DNA of 64,000 nt from CAWBOV01 sp963790525 (GTDB lineage Bacteria > Actinomycetota > Actinomycetes > Mycobacteriales > Jatrophihabitantaceae), in the NCBI GenBank assembly GCA_963790525.1, contig CAWBOV010000003.1, forward strand, positions 496,001 through 560,000. The letters are read 5' to 3'. The stretch's first letter is position 1, and each line of letters starts with the position of its first letter. Position numbers and translations under genes: made by a program. Under the pieces are notes generated by a model, which worked only from the letters and a program-made list of their open reading frames with translations, had not been told where the DNA came from and did no database searches. Positions 24,930 to 33,248 of this stretch are shown here, in pieces.

Positions 24930-26443
24930 TCATCCTCAGCGCCTGATCGTCCGGCGCCGCGGTCGTCAGCGGCGAGCGGGGGCCCGCTCACCGCGCAGTG
25001 CACCCGGACCTCCGGGGCGTCGGCGGCCGGCGTACTGATCGAGGCGCTGCGCCGGATGGTGAGCAGCGCCAGGACGCCGCCCGCGGCGCACAATGCCGCC
25101 ATCACCAGCACCCCGGCGTGGAACGCGCTCGTCAGCGAGGCCGGGTGGTCGTAGTCGGTCTGCGACAGGCCGACGATGCCGGGCAGCACGGCGACGGCGA
25201 GCAGTCCCGCCGCGCGGGCCACGTCGTTGTTCACCGCGGAGGCGACACCGACCTGGGCCTGCGGTGCCGCGCCGAGCACGGTTGCCGTCAACGGCGCCAC
25301 GGTGACCGCCAGGCCCAGGGCGAGCACGAGCACCGCCGGCAGGACGTCCGCGACATAGGACGCCCCGACCCCCACTCGCGTCAGCAGCGCCAGTCCAGCG
25401 GCCTGCAGCAGCGGCCCCACCGTCATCGGCAGCCGGGGCCCGACGCGCTGGGCCAGCCGCCCCATCCGCGGCGACAGCAGCAGCATGACGACGGTGATCG
25501 GGAGCAGGGAACTGCCCGCGGCGACCGGAGAGAAGCCCGAACCGCGCTGAAGCTGCAATGGCAGCAGGAAGAACGCACCCCCCAGCGCGGCGTAGACGAT
25601 GAACGTGACCGCATTGGCGGCGCTGAACAGCGAGGAGCGGAACAGCCCGAGCGGCAGCATCGGGTCCTCGGTCCGGGCCTCGTAGCCGATGAACGCGGCC
25701 AGGGCGAGCACGCCCACCACCAGCGACGCGATCGCGGCTGTCCCGTAGCCGTGCGCCGGGCCGTCGGTCAGTCCGTAGACCACACCGCCCAGACCGGCCG
25801 CGGCCAGGACGGCTCCCGCGAAGTCGATCCGGCCGTGCGTGGACGGGTCGTGCGACTCAGGCACGTGGCGCACCGACACCGCGACCACGAGCGCGGCGAG
25901 CGGGACGTTGAGCAGGAACACCAGCCGCCAGCCCCACGGGGCCGCGCCGACGAGAACCCCGCCGAGCACCGGGCCGACGGCGGTGGCGACCCCTCCCAGG
26001 CCGGACCAGGCACCGACCGCGGCGGCCCGGTCGTCCTGCCGGAAGGACGCCTGCAGGATGGCGAGCGAGCCCGGAGTCAGCAGCGCGCCGCCGACGCCCT
26101 GCAGGGCCCGCATGCCGATCAGCACGGCCGCGTCCGGGGCCAGCGCGCAGCCCGCCGACGCCGTCGCGAACCAGATGACGCCTATGACGAAGACCTTGCG
26201 CCGGCCGTACCGGTCACCGAGGGAGCCGCCCAGCAACAGCAGGCCGGCCAGGGTCAGGGTGTAGGCGTTGAGCATCCACTGCAGGCTCGACAGCCCCGCC
26301 CCGAGATCGTCGCCGATCCGTGGCAGGGCGACGTTGACGACCGTCGCGTCCAGCGAGGCGACTCCGCTGCCGAGGATGGTCGCCAGCAGCACCCACCTGC
26401 CCTGTCGTGAGGCGTACGCCAACCCGGGGACGTCATCGGTCAT
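24911..26443 (-). CDS. MFS multidrug exporter, DHA2 (14-TMS) family
   Basis: A 510-residue EmrB/QacA-type proton antiporter with 14 predicted helices. Motif D1-like sequence LDATVVNVALPRI is in helix 1, motif A GDRYGRRKVF in loop 2-3, and motif C-like GPVLGGVLVG in helix 5. The ATG at 26443 is the only start consistent with the family. A longer open frame upstream overlaps the neighbouring monooxygenase and is not used. It probably exports drugs or metabolites. The small monooxygenase 10 bases upstream may be co-transcribed. Confidence 0.92.
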   Translation of the reverse strand: MTDDVPGLAYASRQGRWVLLATILGSGVASLDATVVNVALPRIGDDLGAGLSSLQWMLNAYTLTLAGLLLLGGSLGDRYGRRKVFVIGVIWFATASAGCALAPDAAVLIGMRALQGVGGALLTPGSLAILQASFRQDDRAAAVGAWSGLGGVATAVGPVLGGVLVGAAPWGWRLVFLLNVPLAALVVAVSVRHVPESHDPSTHGRIDFAGAVLAAAGLGGVVYGLTDGPAHGYGTAAIASLVVGVLALAAFIGYEARTEDPMLPLGLFRSSLFSAANAVTFIVYAALGGAFFLLPLQLQRGSGFSPVAAGSSLLPITVVMLLLSPRMGRLAQRVGPRLPMTVGPLLQAAGLALLTRVGVGASYVADVLPAVLVLALGLAVTVAPLTATVLGAAPQAQVGVASAVNNDVARAAGLLAVAVLPGIVGLSQTDYDHPASLTSAFHAGVLVMAALCAAGGVLALLTIRRSASISTPAADAPEVRVHCAVSGPPLAADDRGAGRSGAEDDQALRT

Positions 26444-26453
26444 GGTGCAGAGG

Positions 26454-26810
26454 CTAACCGCCGAAGTAGGACGTGTTCGGGCGTCGCTCCGTGTCGTAGA
26501 CGTCCATCTCCTGCTCGACCAGGCGGATGCGCGGATACCCGTCGGTCTGGGACCGGTCCCGGCCACCGGAGTTCAGCAACGCCCGCATGCCCGCGTAGTC
26601 GTCGTGCGTGAAATGGGCGCGCAGCGCGTCGCCGTCACTCCAGGCCTCGTAGATCTGGATGCGGCGGTCGTCCACGGGATCGGGGGAGAAGCAGTAGGCG
26701 ATGCATCCGGGCCAGGCCCGCGTCGCTTCCTGGAACGGCACACTCGCCGCGATGATCCGGTCCCGGTCGGCCGCACCGGTGAACAGCAGGTGTCCAGAAA
26801 CGATCAGCAT
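26454..26810 (-). CDS. antibiotic biosynthesis monooxygenase (ABM/YgiN-like) domain protein
   Basis: A 118-residue dimeric alpha+beta-barrel protein. It shows the ABM layout: strand LIVSGHLLF, the PGCIAYCFSPDP turn, IYEAWSDGDALRAHF and a C-terminal strand. Such proteins act on quinols or aromatic polyketides, or detoxify reactive species, without metal cofactors. It lies directly upstream of the MFS exporter on the same strand, suggesting a modify-and-export pair. Confidence 0.82.
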   Translation of the reverse strand: MLIVSGHLLFTGAADRDRIIAASVPFQEATRAWPGCIAYCFSPDPVDDRRIQIYEAWSDGDALRAHFTHDDYAGMRALLNSGGRDRSQTDGYPRIRLVEQEMDVYDTERRPNTSYFGG

Positions 26811-27372
26811 GTCGATGAAGTTACCCGGCGCTCCGCGATGCGGACGACTGTTGCCAATGGGTAACGCCGCAAATTCATTTCCTCGGCAACTAATAATACG
26901 AAGATCAATACCGGGTCCCGCGTACCCCGAATGCGCTCAGAGTTGGCTGTGATCGCGCGGTTCGGTCTCGGCGGTCTCGTTCGCGCCGTGCGTGGGGCTG
27001 GCCTGAACCACCTGTTCGGGCGGGAGTTCGGTGGCGCAGCGGGGCCGCACGACCACGCGGCGGGACATCACGATATGGGGGCCGCCATGCCGCTTACGGC
27101 GACCGGGAGGCGCAATTCGGGGTGGTGCCGCGAATCCGTTGATGGCTATTCCTGATCATGAGGTCGTCGTGAGGGGGACACGTGTGACCCGACACCCCAC
27201 GAGGGATGGAGGCCGCAAACGGAATACTGGCCTATCGCATGTTCTACGGCAAATTATGGGCCTGGGAATGTCCCAATTAGGACAATGCGTGATGGCTTGC
27301 ATTCACGCGATCTTCCTTCCGTGGAAATATTGCCGCAGACGATGTGGTTACATTCGGTGCCGGCCCTGGATG
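26811..27372. other. noncoding stretch, locally AT-rich, no gene supported
   Basis: About 560 bases between the monooxygenase start and the tRNA-like sequence. Open frames here show neither family motifs nor plausible ribosome-binding sites. Parts (26850-26930 and 27220-27350) are clearly less GC-rich than the rest of the window. TGTCC-CAATTA-GGACA (27269-27284) is a short inverted repeat. This may be a promoter region, a decayed insertion, or the boundary of an acquired segment. Confidence 0.5.
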
Positions 27373-27375
27373 CGA

Positions 27376-27462
27376 TGGTGGAAATCACCGGCAGACGGCG
27401 CTCTCGAGCGCGGCAGTCGAGCACGGGCGATGTGGGGGGTTCGATTCCCCCCGACGGCACCA
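27376..27462 (+). other. degenerate tRNA-like sequence with intact T-arm and CCA end
   Basis: Bases 27435-27451 form a perfect T-arm (GGGGG, loop TTCGATT, CCCCC). They are followed by an acceptor 3' strand (CGACGGC), discriminator A and encoded CCA (27460-27462). Upstream, TGGTGGAAATCACCGGCAGA (27376-27395) resembles the D-arm of tRNA-Leu, and CTCGA...TCGAG (27403-27421) could be an anticodon stem. However, its loop is 9 bases without U33, and no matching 5' acceptor strand exists. It reads as a tRNA remnant, an attachment-site scar, or an error-damaged tRNA-Leu. Confidence 0.35.
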
Positions 27463-27472
27463 CTCGGCCACG

Positions 27473-28420
27473 TCAGCCGGGCAGGTCCGCGGCGGTGAGT
27501 TGAGCACGGAGGGCGGCCACGATCCGGCGGGCCGCCGCGAGCGCGACCGCCAGCGGGGGACCGCCGCGCACCCCCAGCACCACGCCCACGATCGTGGCAT
27601 CGCGGTTGCCGACCCGCGCCTGGCTCTGGAACATGAAGCATCCGCCTGCCGCGTCGTCGGAGCCGGTCTTGATGCCGACGAAGCCGCCGTGCCCGAGCAG
27701 GGTGTCGGTGTTGCGCACGGTGCCCGCCACGGGCAGGACGGCGCTGCGTTCGCCGACGATCTCGCGTAGCGGCTCGAGTCCGCATCGCCGCCAGGGCGAG
27801 CCGGAGCTGGTCGGCCGCCGTGGACACGGTGGCAGGGTCGAAGCCGCTGGGGTCGGTGTACTGCGTGTGCGCCATCCCCAGTGAGCGCGCGGTGCGGTTC
27901 ATCGCGGCGACGAATGCCTCGTCACCGCCGTCGTGGTCGGCGAGCAGGGCGGCGATGTTGTTCGCCGACGGCAGCAGCAGCGCCTCCAGGGCCTGGCGCT
28001 CGGTCAGTTCCTCACCGGCCACCACCGGGACGAGGGACTGGTCCTGGTCGCGGCGCCGGGCCGTGTCCTGGACGGCTGCATCGGTCACCGTCAGGGTGAA
28101 GCCGGAGCCGCCGGCGGCGAGCGGGTGGCGTTTCAGCACCACGTAGGCCGTCATGACCTTGGCCAGGCTGGCGATCGGGACGGGCTGGTCGCTCCCACTC
28201 CCGCCCAGGGCGCGGCCGTGCAGCAGCGTCAGCGCCGCCTGGCCCTCCTGCGGCCACTGGATGCGCATGTCCGACAGCGACCCGGGTCCGGACCGTGCCT
28301 GCGCGGGCAGCCGCTGTGGACCAGCACGGCGAACGCGGCCACGAGGGCCCGGCAGAGCAGGGCAACGGCGTGCGCGATGGCGCAAGGGGAAGCCACGGCT
28401 CGCGGGCGGGGTGAGGACAC
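27473..28420 (-). CDS. D-alanyl-D-alanine carboxypeptidase (PBP5/DacA-like), two frameshifts
   Basis: A secreted serine-type peptidase reconstructed to about 315 residues. The GTG start at 28420 opens a hydrophobic leader (ALLCRALVAAFAVLV). The catalytic motifs are present: SxxK as ASLAKVMTAY, SxN as PSANN, and KTG as GIKTGS. Frameshifts occur near 28310 (after the leader) and near 27780 (between SxN and KTG), each moving to an adjacent frame where homology continues. It trims peptidoglycan D-Ala termini outside the membrane. It is divergent from a two-component system, like Van-type or cell-wall-stress loci. Confidence 0.78.
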
Positions 28421-28464
28421 GGCACGACGCTCGCCGACGGGCCGTTTCGGGACGGTCTGCGGCG

Positions 28465-28483
28465 TCCTTATGTTCTCCTTATG
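28465..28483. promoter_or_regulatory. direct repeat TCCTTATG x2, 11-bp period: candidate response-regulator box
   Basis: TCCTTATG at 28465-28472 is repeated at 28476-28483, a period of 11 bases (one helical turn). This matches the tandem sites used by OmpR/PhoP-class regulators. It lies in the 127-base region between the carboxypeptidase and the response regulator, so it could serve both promoters. Confidence 0.55.
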
Positions 28484-28547
28484 ACGCTGCCGCGAGAGTC
28501 AGCGGGCGGCCGTGCCGCGCACTGACCGGGCGAAGGAGGGGATGGGA

Positions 28548-29211
28548 ATGCGAGTGCTGGTCGCCGACGACGAGCGCCTCCTCGCCGACACCATCGCCGA
28601 GGGGCTGCGCCGGCTGTCCATGGCCGTGGACGTCTGCTACGACGGTGATGCTGCGCTCGAGCGCGTCGGCGACCCACCGCTACGACGTCGCCGTGCTGGA
28701 TCGCGACATGCCCGGACGCACCGGTGACGAGGTGTGCCGCTGGATCAGCGAGTCCGATGCCGACAGTCCGGGTACTGATGCTGACCGCAGCGAGCGGGAT
28801 CCGCGACCGGGTCGACGGCCTCGGGCTCGGCGCCGACGACTACCTGACCAAGCCGTTCGCGTTCGCCGAACTGGTCGCCCGCGTCCAGGCGCTGGGCCGC
28901 CGCTCGACGGCCGCGGCGAGGCCGGTGCTCGAGCACGGCCGGCATAGTGCTCGACCCGGCGCGGCACTTCGCCGCGCGCGACGGGCGGCCGCTGGACCTC
29001 ACGCCCGAAGGAGTTCGCCGTTCTCGAGGTCATGCTGCGAGGCCGGCGGACGATCGTCAGCGCCGAGGACCTGCTCGAGCAGGCCTGGGACGAGAATGCC
29101 GACCCGTTCACCAACGCGGTTCGCGTGGCGATGATGACACTGCGTCGCAAGCTCGGCGACCCACCGATCATCCAGACCGTGCCGCGGGCCGGCTACCGGA
29201 TCCCGGGATGA
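28548..29211 (+). pseudogene. OmpR/PhoP-type response regulator, four frameshifts as read
   Basis: Reconstructed length is about 220 residues. The receiver domain begins MRVLVADDERLLAD, the phosphoacceptor Asp lies in VAVLDRDMPG, and the conserved Lys is in DYLTKPF. The C-terminal winged helix contains RTIVSAEDLLEQAWD and VAMMTLRRKLGD and ends GYRIPG. Breaks near 28670, 28765, 28940 and 29010 each shift frame while homology continues, so sequence error is likelier than decay. The ATG at 28548 follows GAAGGAGGG. The stop overlaps the histidine-kinase start (ATGA). It is probably a regulator of the divergent carboxypeptidase and of itself. Confidence 0.75.
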
Positions 29212-30282
29212 GCGCGGCAGGCGACCGGCTGACGCCGCGGTGGCGGGTCGTGCTCGTCTGCGCGGTGACGCTCGGGGGTGGGCCTGGTCCTGCGGCCGCC
29301 TTCCGCGCCCTGCATCGACCGGTTGTCCTGCAACCTCGGCGTCGCCGCCGCGGACCAGCTGTGCCGTTCGAGCGCCGTCCGGAACCTCGCCCCAGCCGTC
29401 ATCGCGCTGCTCGGACTGGCGCTCCTGCTGGCGAGCTTCGTCGCGGCGGCGGCCTGGGCGCTGCGCCCTGTCGCCCAGCTGGCCGACGCCGCGCGCCGCC
29501 TCGGCCCGCAGAACCTCGGCGAGCGAGCGGAGCCGCGCGGCAGCGCCGGCGACGAGCTCCGGATCCTGCCCGACGCGCTCAACGACATGCTCGACCGCAT
29601 CGCCGACAGCTACGAGGGCCAGCGCCGCTTCGCCGCCAACGCCTCGCACGAACTCCGCACGCCCCTGGCCATCCAGCGCACCCTGATCGAGGTCAGCATG
29701 GACGGCCCGCTGTCCGGTGAGGAGCTGGGCCTGCTGACCCGGCAGCTGCTGCGCACGAACGAGCGCAACGAGCAGCTCATCGAGGGACTGCTGGTCCTCA
29801 GCGAGAGCGACCGGGGCCTGACGAGCACGTCACCGCAGCGGCTGGACCTCATCGCAGCCGAGGTCCTCGCCGCCCACCGCGAGCTCGCCGGACGCGCCGG
29901 GGTGGCGCTGGACGGGGAACTGGCCGAGCACACCGTGGCCGGGGAGCGGGTGCTGCTCGAACGGCTCGTCACCAACCTCGTGCAGAACGCCGTGAAGTAC
30001 AACCACGCGGGCGGGAGGGTCCGGGTGGCGGTCGGGACCGATCCGTCGCTGACGGTGACGAACACGGGTCCGGAAGTGCCGAGGGAGTCGATCGCCGGAT
30101 TGTTCGAGCCCTTCCGGCGGCTCAGCCGCGACCGTGTCTCCCAGGCCGGGGGCGCAGGGCTGGGGCTGACGATCGCGCGCTCCATCGTGCAGGCCCATCA
30201 CGGCACGATCCGGGCCGAACCGGGCCCGGAGGGCGGGCTGGAGATCAGCGTGCGGCTGCCAGGCTCGCGGCCAGCGCCGTGA
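29208..30282 (+). CDS. sensor histidine kinase (HAMP-HisKA-HATPase), one frameshift
   Basis: A kinase of about 358 residues. An N-terminal helix (WRVVLVCAVTL) and a second helix (IALLGLALLLASFVAAAAW) bracket a short sensor loop. HAMP follows, then the H-box ASHELRTPLA, N-box NLVQNAVKYN and G-box GAGLGLTIARSIV. A surplus G in the GGGGG run near 29273-29280 breaks the frame after the first helix; removing it restores one continuous protein. The start overlaps the response-regulator stop. Its last 38 bases overlap the convergent Sir2 gene. Confidence 0.85.
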
Positions 30283-31135
30283 GCGCGGGCGAGCAGCCGA
30301 GGTCGAGCTTGACCGTGGCGAGGTCGTCACCCCGGGTCCGGCCACGGTTGACGATCACGACGGGGAGCCCGAGCTTCGCGGCGTGCCGGACGAAGCGCAG
30401 CCCGGACATCACGGTGAGCGAGGAACCGGCCACGAGCAGCGCCTCGGCGTCGGAGACCATCGCGTAGGCCTGCTCGACCCGCGGCTTAGGCACGTTCTCG
30501 CCGAAGTAGACGATGTCCGGCTTGAGCATCCCGCCGCAGCGGGCGCAGTCGGCGACGCGGAAGCCCTCGGTCGTGGCGATCACCGCGTCGGCGTCCGGCG
30601 CGATCTCGGGGTCGGACACGCTCCCCACGGCGTCGGCGAAGCCCGGGTTGAGCTGCTCCAGGCGCACGGCCAGGGCCTCCCGGCCGGTGTGGTCGCCGCA
30701 GTTCAGGCAGACGATCGAGGCATAGGTGCCGTGCAGGTCGATCACGTTGCGGCTGCCGGCGATCGAGTGCAGGCGGTCCACGTTCTGCGTGATCAGTCCC
30801 GTCACGACGCCGGCGGCCTCGAGCCGGACGAGCGCCCGGTGACCCGCGTTGGGCTGCGCGCGGTGCACGTGACGCCAGCCGACGTGGTTGCGTGCCCAGT
30901 AGTGGCGCCGGAAGTCCGCATCGCCGACGAACTGCTGGTAGGTCATCGGGGTCCGCGGCGGAGAGTCCGGGCCGCGGTAGTCGGGGATCCCGGAGTCGGT
31001 GGACATCCCCGCCCCGGTCAGGACCGCCACCCGCCGCCCGGTGAGCAATTCGGCCGAGGGTGCCAGCTCCTCGTCGAGGTCGGGTCCCGGCTCGGCGCTC
31101 AGCTCTGCGCTCAGGTCGGGGGAGGACACGCTCAC
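30245..31135 (-). CDS. NAD-dependent protein deacylase, Sir2 family
   Basis: A 296-residue sirtuin. The NAD-binding motif is GAGMSTDSGIPDYRG, catalytic elements are TQNVDRLHSIAG and the active-site His in DLHGTY. A zinc site is formed by CLNC and CARC. It removes acyl groups from lysine using NAD. The GTG at 31135 is the likely start; the longer open frame upstream overlaps the divergent DUF2237 gene and lacks homology. The 35 residues before the Rossmann core are acidic and low in complexity. Confidence 0.9.
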   Translation of the reverse strand: MSVSSPDLSAELSAEPGPDLDEELAPSAELLTGRRVAVLTGAGMSTDSGIPDYRGPDSPPRTPMTYQQFVGDADFRRHYWARNHVGWRHVHRAQPNAGHRALVRLEAAGVVTGLITQNVDRLHSIAGSRNVIDLHGTYASIVCLNCGDHTGREALAVRLEQLNPGFADAVGSVSDPEIAPDADAVIATTEGFRVADCARCGGMLKPDIVYFGENVPKPRVEQAYAMVSDAEALLVAGSSLTVMSGLRFVRHAAKLGLPVVIVNRGRTRGDDLATVKLDLGCSPALTALAASLAAAR

Positions 31136-31220
31136 ATCACCACAGTAATCAGCCGGCCGGTCGGCGGTATCCGGTGGCACCGGGGTTGGAGTCCCCGGGG
31201 CCGGGTGCGAAGCTGGCGCC

Positions 31221-31613
31221 ATGACCGACGAGCTCAACGTCCTCGGCGCGCCGCTCGAGCCCTGCGGCACCGATCCCATGACCGGCTTCTTCCGGGACGG
31301 GTGCTGCAGCAGCGGCCCCGAGGACGTGGGCAGCCACACCGTCTGCGCCGTGGTCACGGCGGAGTTCCTGGCCCACCAGCGCGCGACCGGCAACGACCTG
31401 ACCACGCCGCGCCCGGAATTCGCCTTCCCCGGACTCGTGCCGGGAGATCGCTGGTGCGTCGTCGCCGCCCGCTGGCTGAGCGCCTACGAGGCGGGTGCCG
31501 CGGCCCCGGTGGTCCTGGCCTCGACGCACTCGCGCGCGGTGGACATCATCCCCTTGGCCGCGCTGCAGGAGCACGCGGTGGACGTTCCGGGCGATCTGAG
31601 CTCACTCGGCTGA
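31221..31613 (+). CDS. DUF2237 family protein
   Basis: A 130-residue protein matching the DUF2237 pattern: NVLGAPLEPCGTDPMTGFFR, SHTVCAVVTAEFL, GNDLTTP and PGDRWCVVAARW, with conserved Cys and Trp residues. The function is unknown; homologues occur widely in bacteria and fungi. It is divergent from Sir2 and followed by the CsbD gene. Confidence 0.85.
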   Translation: MTDELNVLGAPLEPCGTDPMTGFFRDGCCSSGPEDVGSHTVCAVVTAEFLAHQRATGNDLTTPRPEFAFPGLVPGDRWCVVAARWLSAYEAGAAAPVVLASTHSRAVDIIPLAALQEHAVDVPGDLSSLG

Positions 31614-31695
31614 GGTCCGTGGGTCCGAGTAGGGTCGAAGTCAGGTCGAACACACGGCCACCTATCCAGAGATCCATCTGCGAGCAGGAGGCATC

Positions 31696-31869
31696 ATGGG
31701 AATCGTCGACAAGGCGAAGAACAAGGCCGAAGAGCTGACCGGCAAGGGCAAAGAGGTCGTCGGGGAGCACACCGACAACAAGGACCTCGAGGCCGAGGGT
31801 CACGCCGATCAGGCCAAGGGCAACCTCAAGCAGGCCGGCGAGAAGGTCAAGGACGCGTTCACGTCATAG
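31696..31869 (+). CDS. CsbD-like stress protein
   Basis: A 57-residue highly charged protein beginning MGIVDKAKNKAEELTGKGKE. It matches the small CsbD family (general-stress proteins, often under alternative sigma factors). The ATG at 31696 follows CAGGAGGC. A strong terminator hairpin lies 40 bases after the stop. No clear SigB-type promoter is visible upstream. Confidence 0.88.
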   Translation: MGIVDKAKNKAEELTGKGKEVVGEHTDNKDLEAEGHADQAKGNLKQAGEKVKDAFTS

Positions 31870-31908
31870 GAACGCTGAACCGCCCGACGGTCCGAGAACG
31901 GCAGAGCT

Positions 31909-31939
31909 GAGCGCGTACCCCCGAGCGGGGTGCGCGCTC
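31909..31939. terminator. hairpin terminator between csbD-like and MarR genes
   Basis: Thirteen-base arms GAGCGCGTACCCC and GGGGTGCGCGCTC (one G-T wobble) enclose a 5-base loop. Further complementarity outside extends the stem. It lies between convergent genes, so it is probably bidirectional. Confidence 0.65.
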
Positions 31940-31964
31940 CTCTGCGTTCGGCAGTCGTTGCGGG

Positions 31965-32405
31965 TCAGGATTCGTTCTCGGCCAGGGAGTCGTCGATGCC
32001 GGTGATGAGCCCGCGCAGCAGGTCGTTGACGGCCCGGATGTCCTTGACGGCAGCGGACTTCGCGGCGTTGTGCACGACCCGGTCGAAGCTGTCGATCATC
32101 GACTCCACCATCTTCGTCCCGGACTCCGTGGGCGACACCAGGATGCTGCGCCGGTCGTCGGGATTCGGGTCGCGCCGGACCAGGTTCGCGTCCTGGAGTC
32201 GGTCGAGCAGCGCCGTGACGCTGCCGGTGGTCAGCGTGAGCCGGGTCGCCAGGTCGTTCGGCGTGATCGGCCCGTCCACCCCGACGAGCAGCAGGGCAGC
32301 CACCTCGTTCGAGGAGTGCCCCAGCGAGCGGGCGGTCTGTGCCCTGGATTTCTCCGTGGCGATGACCAGCCCGCGGATGAGGCGCGCTGTTTCGGTGACG
32401 TTCAT
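31965..32405 (-). CDS. MarR-family transcriptional regulator
   Basis: A 146-residue MarR protein. The winged-helix core includes ITPNDLATRLTLTTGSVTALLDRL and the wing RRDPNPDDRRSILVSPTESG. The ATG at 32405 is well placed. An inverted repeat (TTGACG...CGTCAA) about 95 bases upstream may be its operator. The effector and targets are unknown. Confidence 0.88.
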   Translation of the reverse strand: MNVTETARLIRGLVIATEKSRAQTARSLGHSSNEVAALLLVGVDGPITPNDLATRLTLTTGSVTALLDRLQDANLVRRDPNPDDRRSILVSPTESGTKMVESMIDSFDRVVHNAAKSAAVKDIRAVNDLLRGLITGIDDSLAENES

Positions 32406-32498
32406 GGATCCCCCGATGATGTGGTGCAGTGCGGACGAAAGGTGCAGGATCCGAGCCCCTGTGCTGGAACCGACAGATCATTGCGCGGGAACAACCCG

Positions 32499-32523
32499 TT
32501 GACGAAAGCTGCTTAGCCGTCAA
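32499..32523. promoter_or_regulatory. inverted repeat TTGACG-N13-CGTCAA
   Basis: Six-base arms lie in the 270-base region between the divergent MarR and DUF3145 genes. Each arm also reads as a -35 hexamer on its own strand, so this may be paired divergent promoters overlapped by a MarR site. Confidence 0.35.
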
Positions 32524-32675
32524 GTAAGTATAGGTCACGATCATGACTGCTGTCCGACGACTGGCGCACTAGGGGGCTCATGAGTCACACTTGCCCCATT
32601 GGTAACTCGTCCGTTGTGGTGGATGTCGGCGCGCTGGGGAAGGCGAAGTCGGCCGAGCCACAGCGGAGGTGTGCT

Positions 32676-33188
32676 TTGACAGCAACGAGGACGGCCATCA
32701 GGTCGAAGGGCGCGGTGTTCATTCACTGCTGCCCTCCTGCGATTGCCCCCCACGTCGAGTGGGCGCTGGCCGGCGTGCTGGACCGGGCGGCCCGCCTGGA
32801 CTGGAAGGCCCAGCCGGCCGCGCCCGGACAGCTGCGCGCCGAGGCGACCTGGATCGGCCCCGCCGGCACCGGGACCCGACTGGCGGCCTCGCTGCGCGCC
32901 TGGCCGATGCTGCGTTTCGAGATCACCGAGGACCCCTCCGCCGCCGGTGACGGCGAACGCCTGGCCTACGTGCCCGGCCGCGGCTTCCACCGCGTGATGA
33001 CTGCGGCGAACGGCGACATCGTGGTCAGCGAGGAGCGCCTGCGCGGGCTGCTGCTGCGCGCGCGGACCGCGGACGACTACAGCCACGGGCTCAACGACCT
33101 GCTCGGCACCGAGTGGGACGCCGAACTGGAGCCGTACCGCCTCGCCGGCGACGGCGCCAGCGTCACGCTGCTGACCCAGGTCGTCTGA
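32676..33188 (+). CDS. DUF3145 domain-containing protein
   Basis: A 170-residue protein of the actinobacterial DUF3145 family. Conserved stretches are GAVFIHCCPPAIAPHVEWAL, LRAEATWIGPAGTGTRLAAS and a C-terminal ending in LLTQVV. The start is taken as TTG at 32676 because CGGAGG lies six bases upstream and family members begin just before the hydrophobic strand. An in-frame ATG at 32580 would add 32 residues without homology. Its position next to the fatty-acid genes is typical of actinobacteria, but its function is unknown. Confidence 0.82.
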   Translation: MTATRTAIRSKGAVFIHCCPPAIAPHVEWALAGVLDRAARLDWKAQPAAPGQLRAEATWIGPAGTGTRLAASLRAWPMLRFEITEDPSAAGDGERLAYVPGRGFHRVMTAANGDIVVSEERLRGLLLRARTADDYSHGLNDLLGTEWDAELEPYRLAGDGASVTLLTQVV

Positions 33189-33248
33189 GCCGCGGCCCGG
33201 GTCGCCCGGGTCCGCCCAGATCTGCCCCGGATCTGCCCCGGTCCGCCG

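Noticed and set aside
26931..27155. 74-codon frame in the noncoding gap
   Set aside because: No homology or ribosome-binding site, and composition like random high-GC sequence.
27254..27463. Small minus-strand protein beginning VPSGGIEPPTSP
   Set aside because: This phrase is a familiar false translation of the reverse complement of tRNA genes; it lies on the tRNA-like sequence.
32580..32675. ATG at 32580 as the start of the DUF3145 protein
   Set aside because: It adds residues not found in the family. The TTG at 32676 has an ideally spaced GGAGG and fits the conserved N-terminus.
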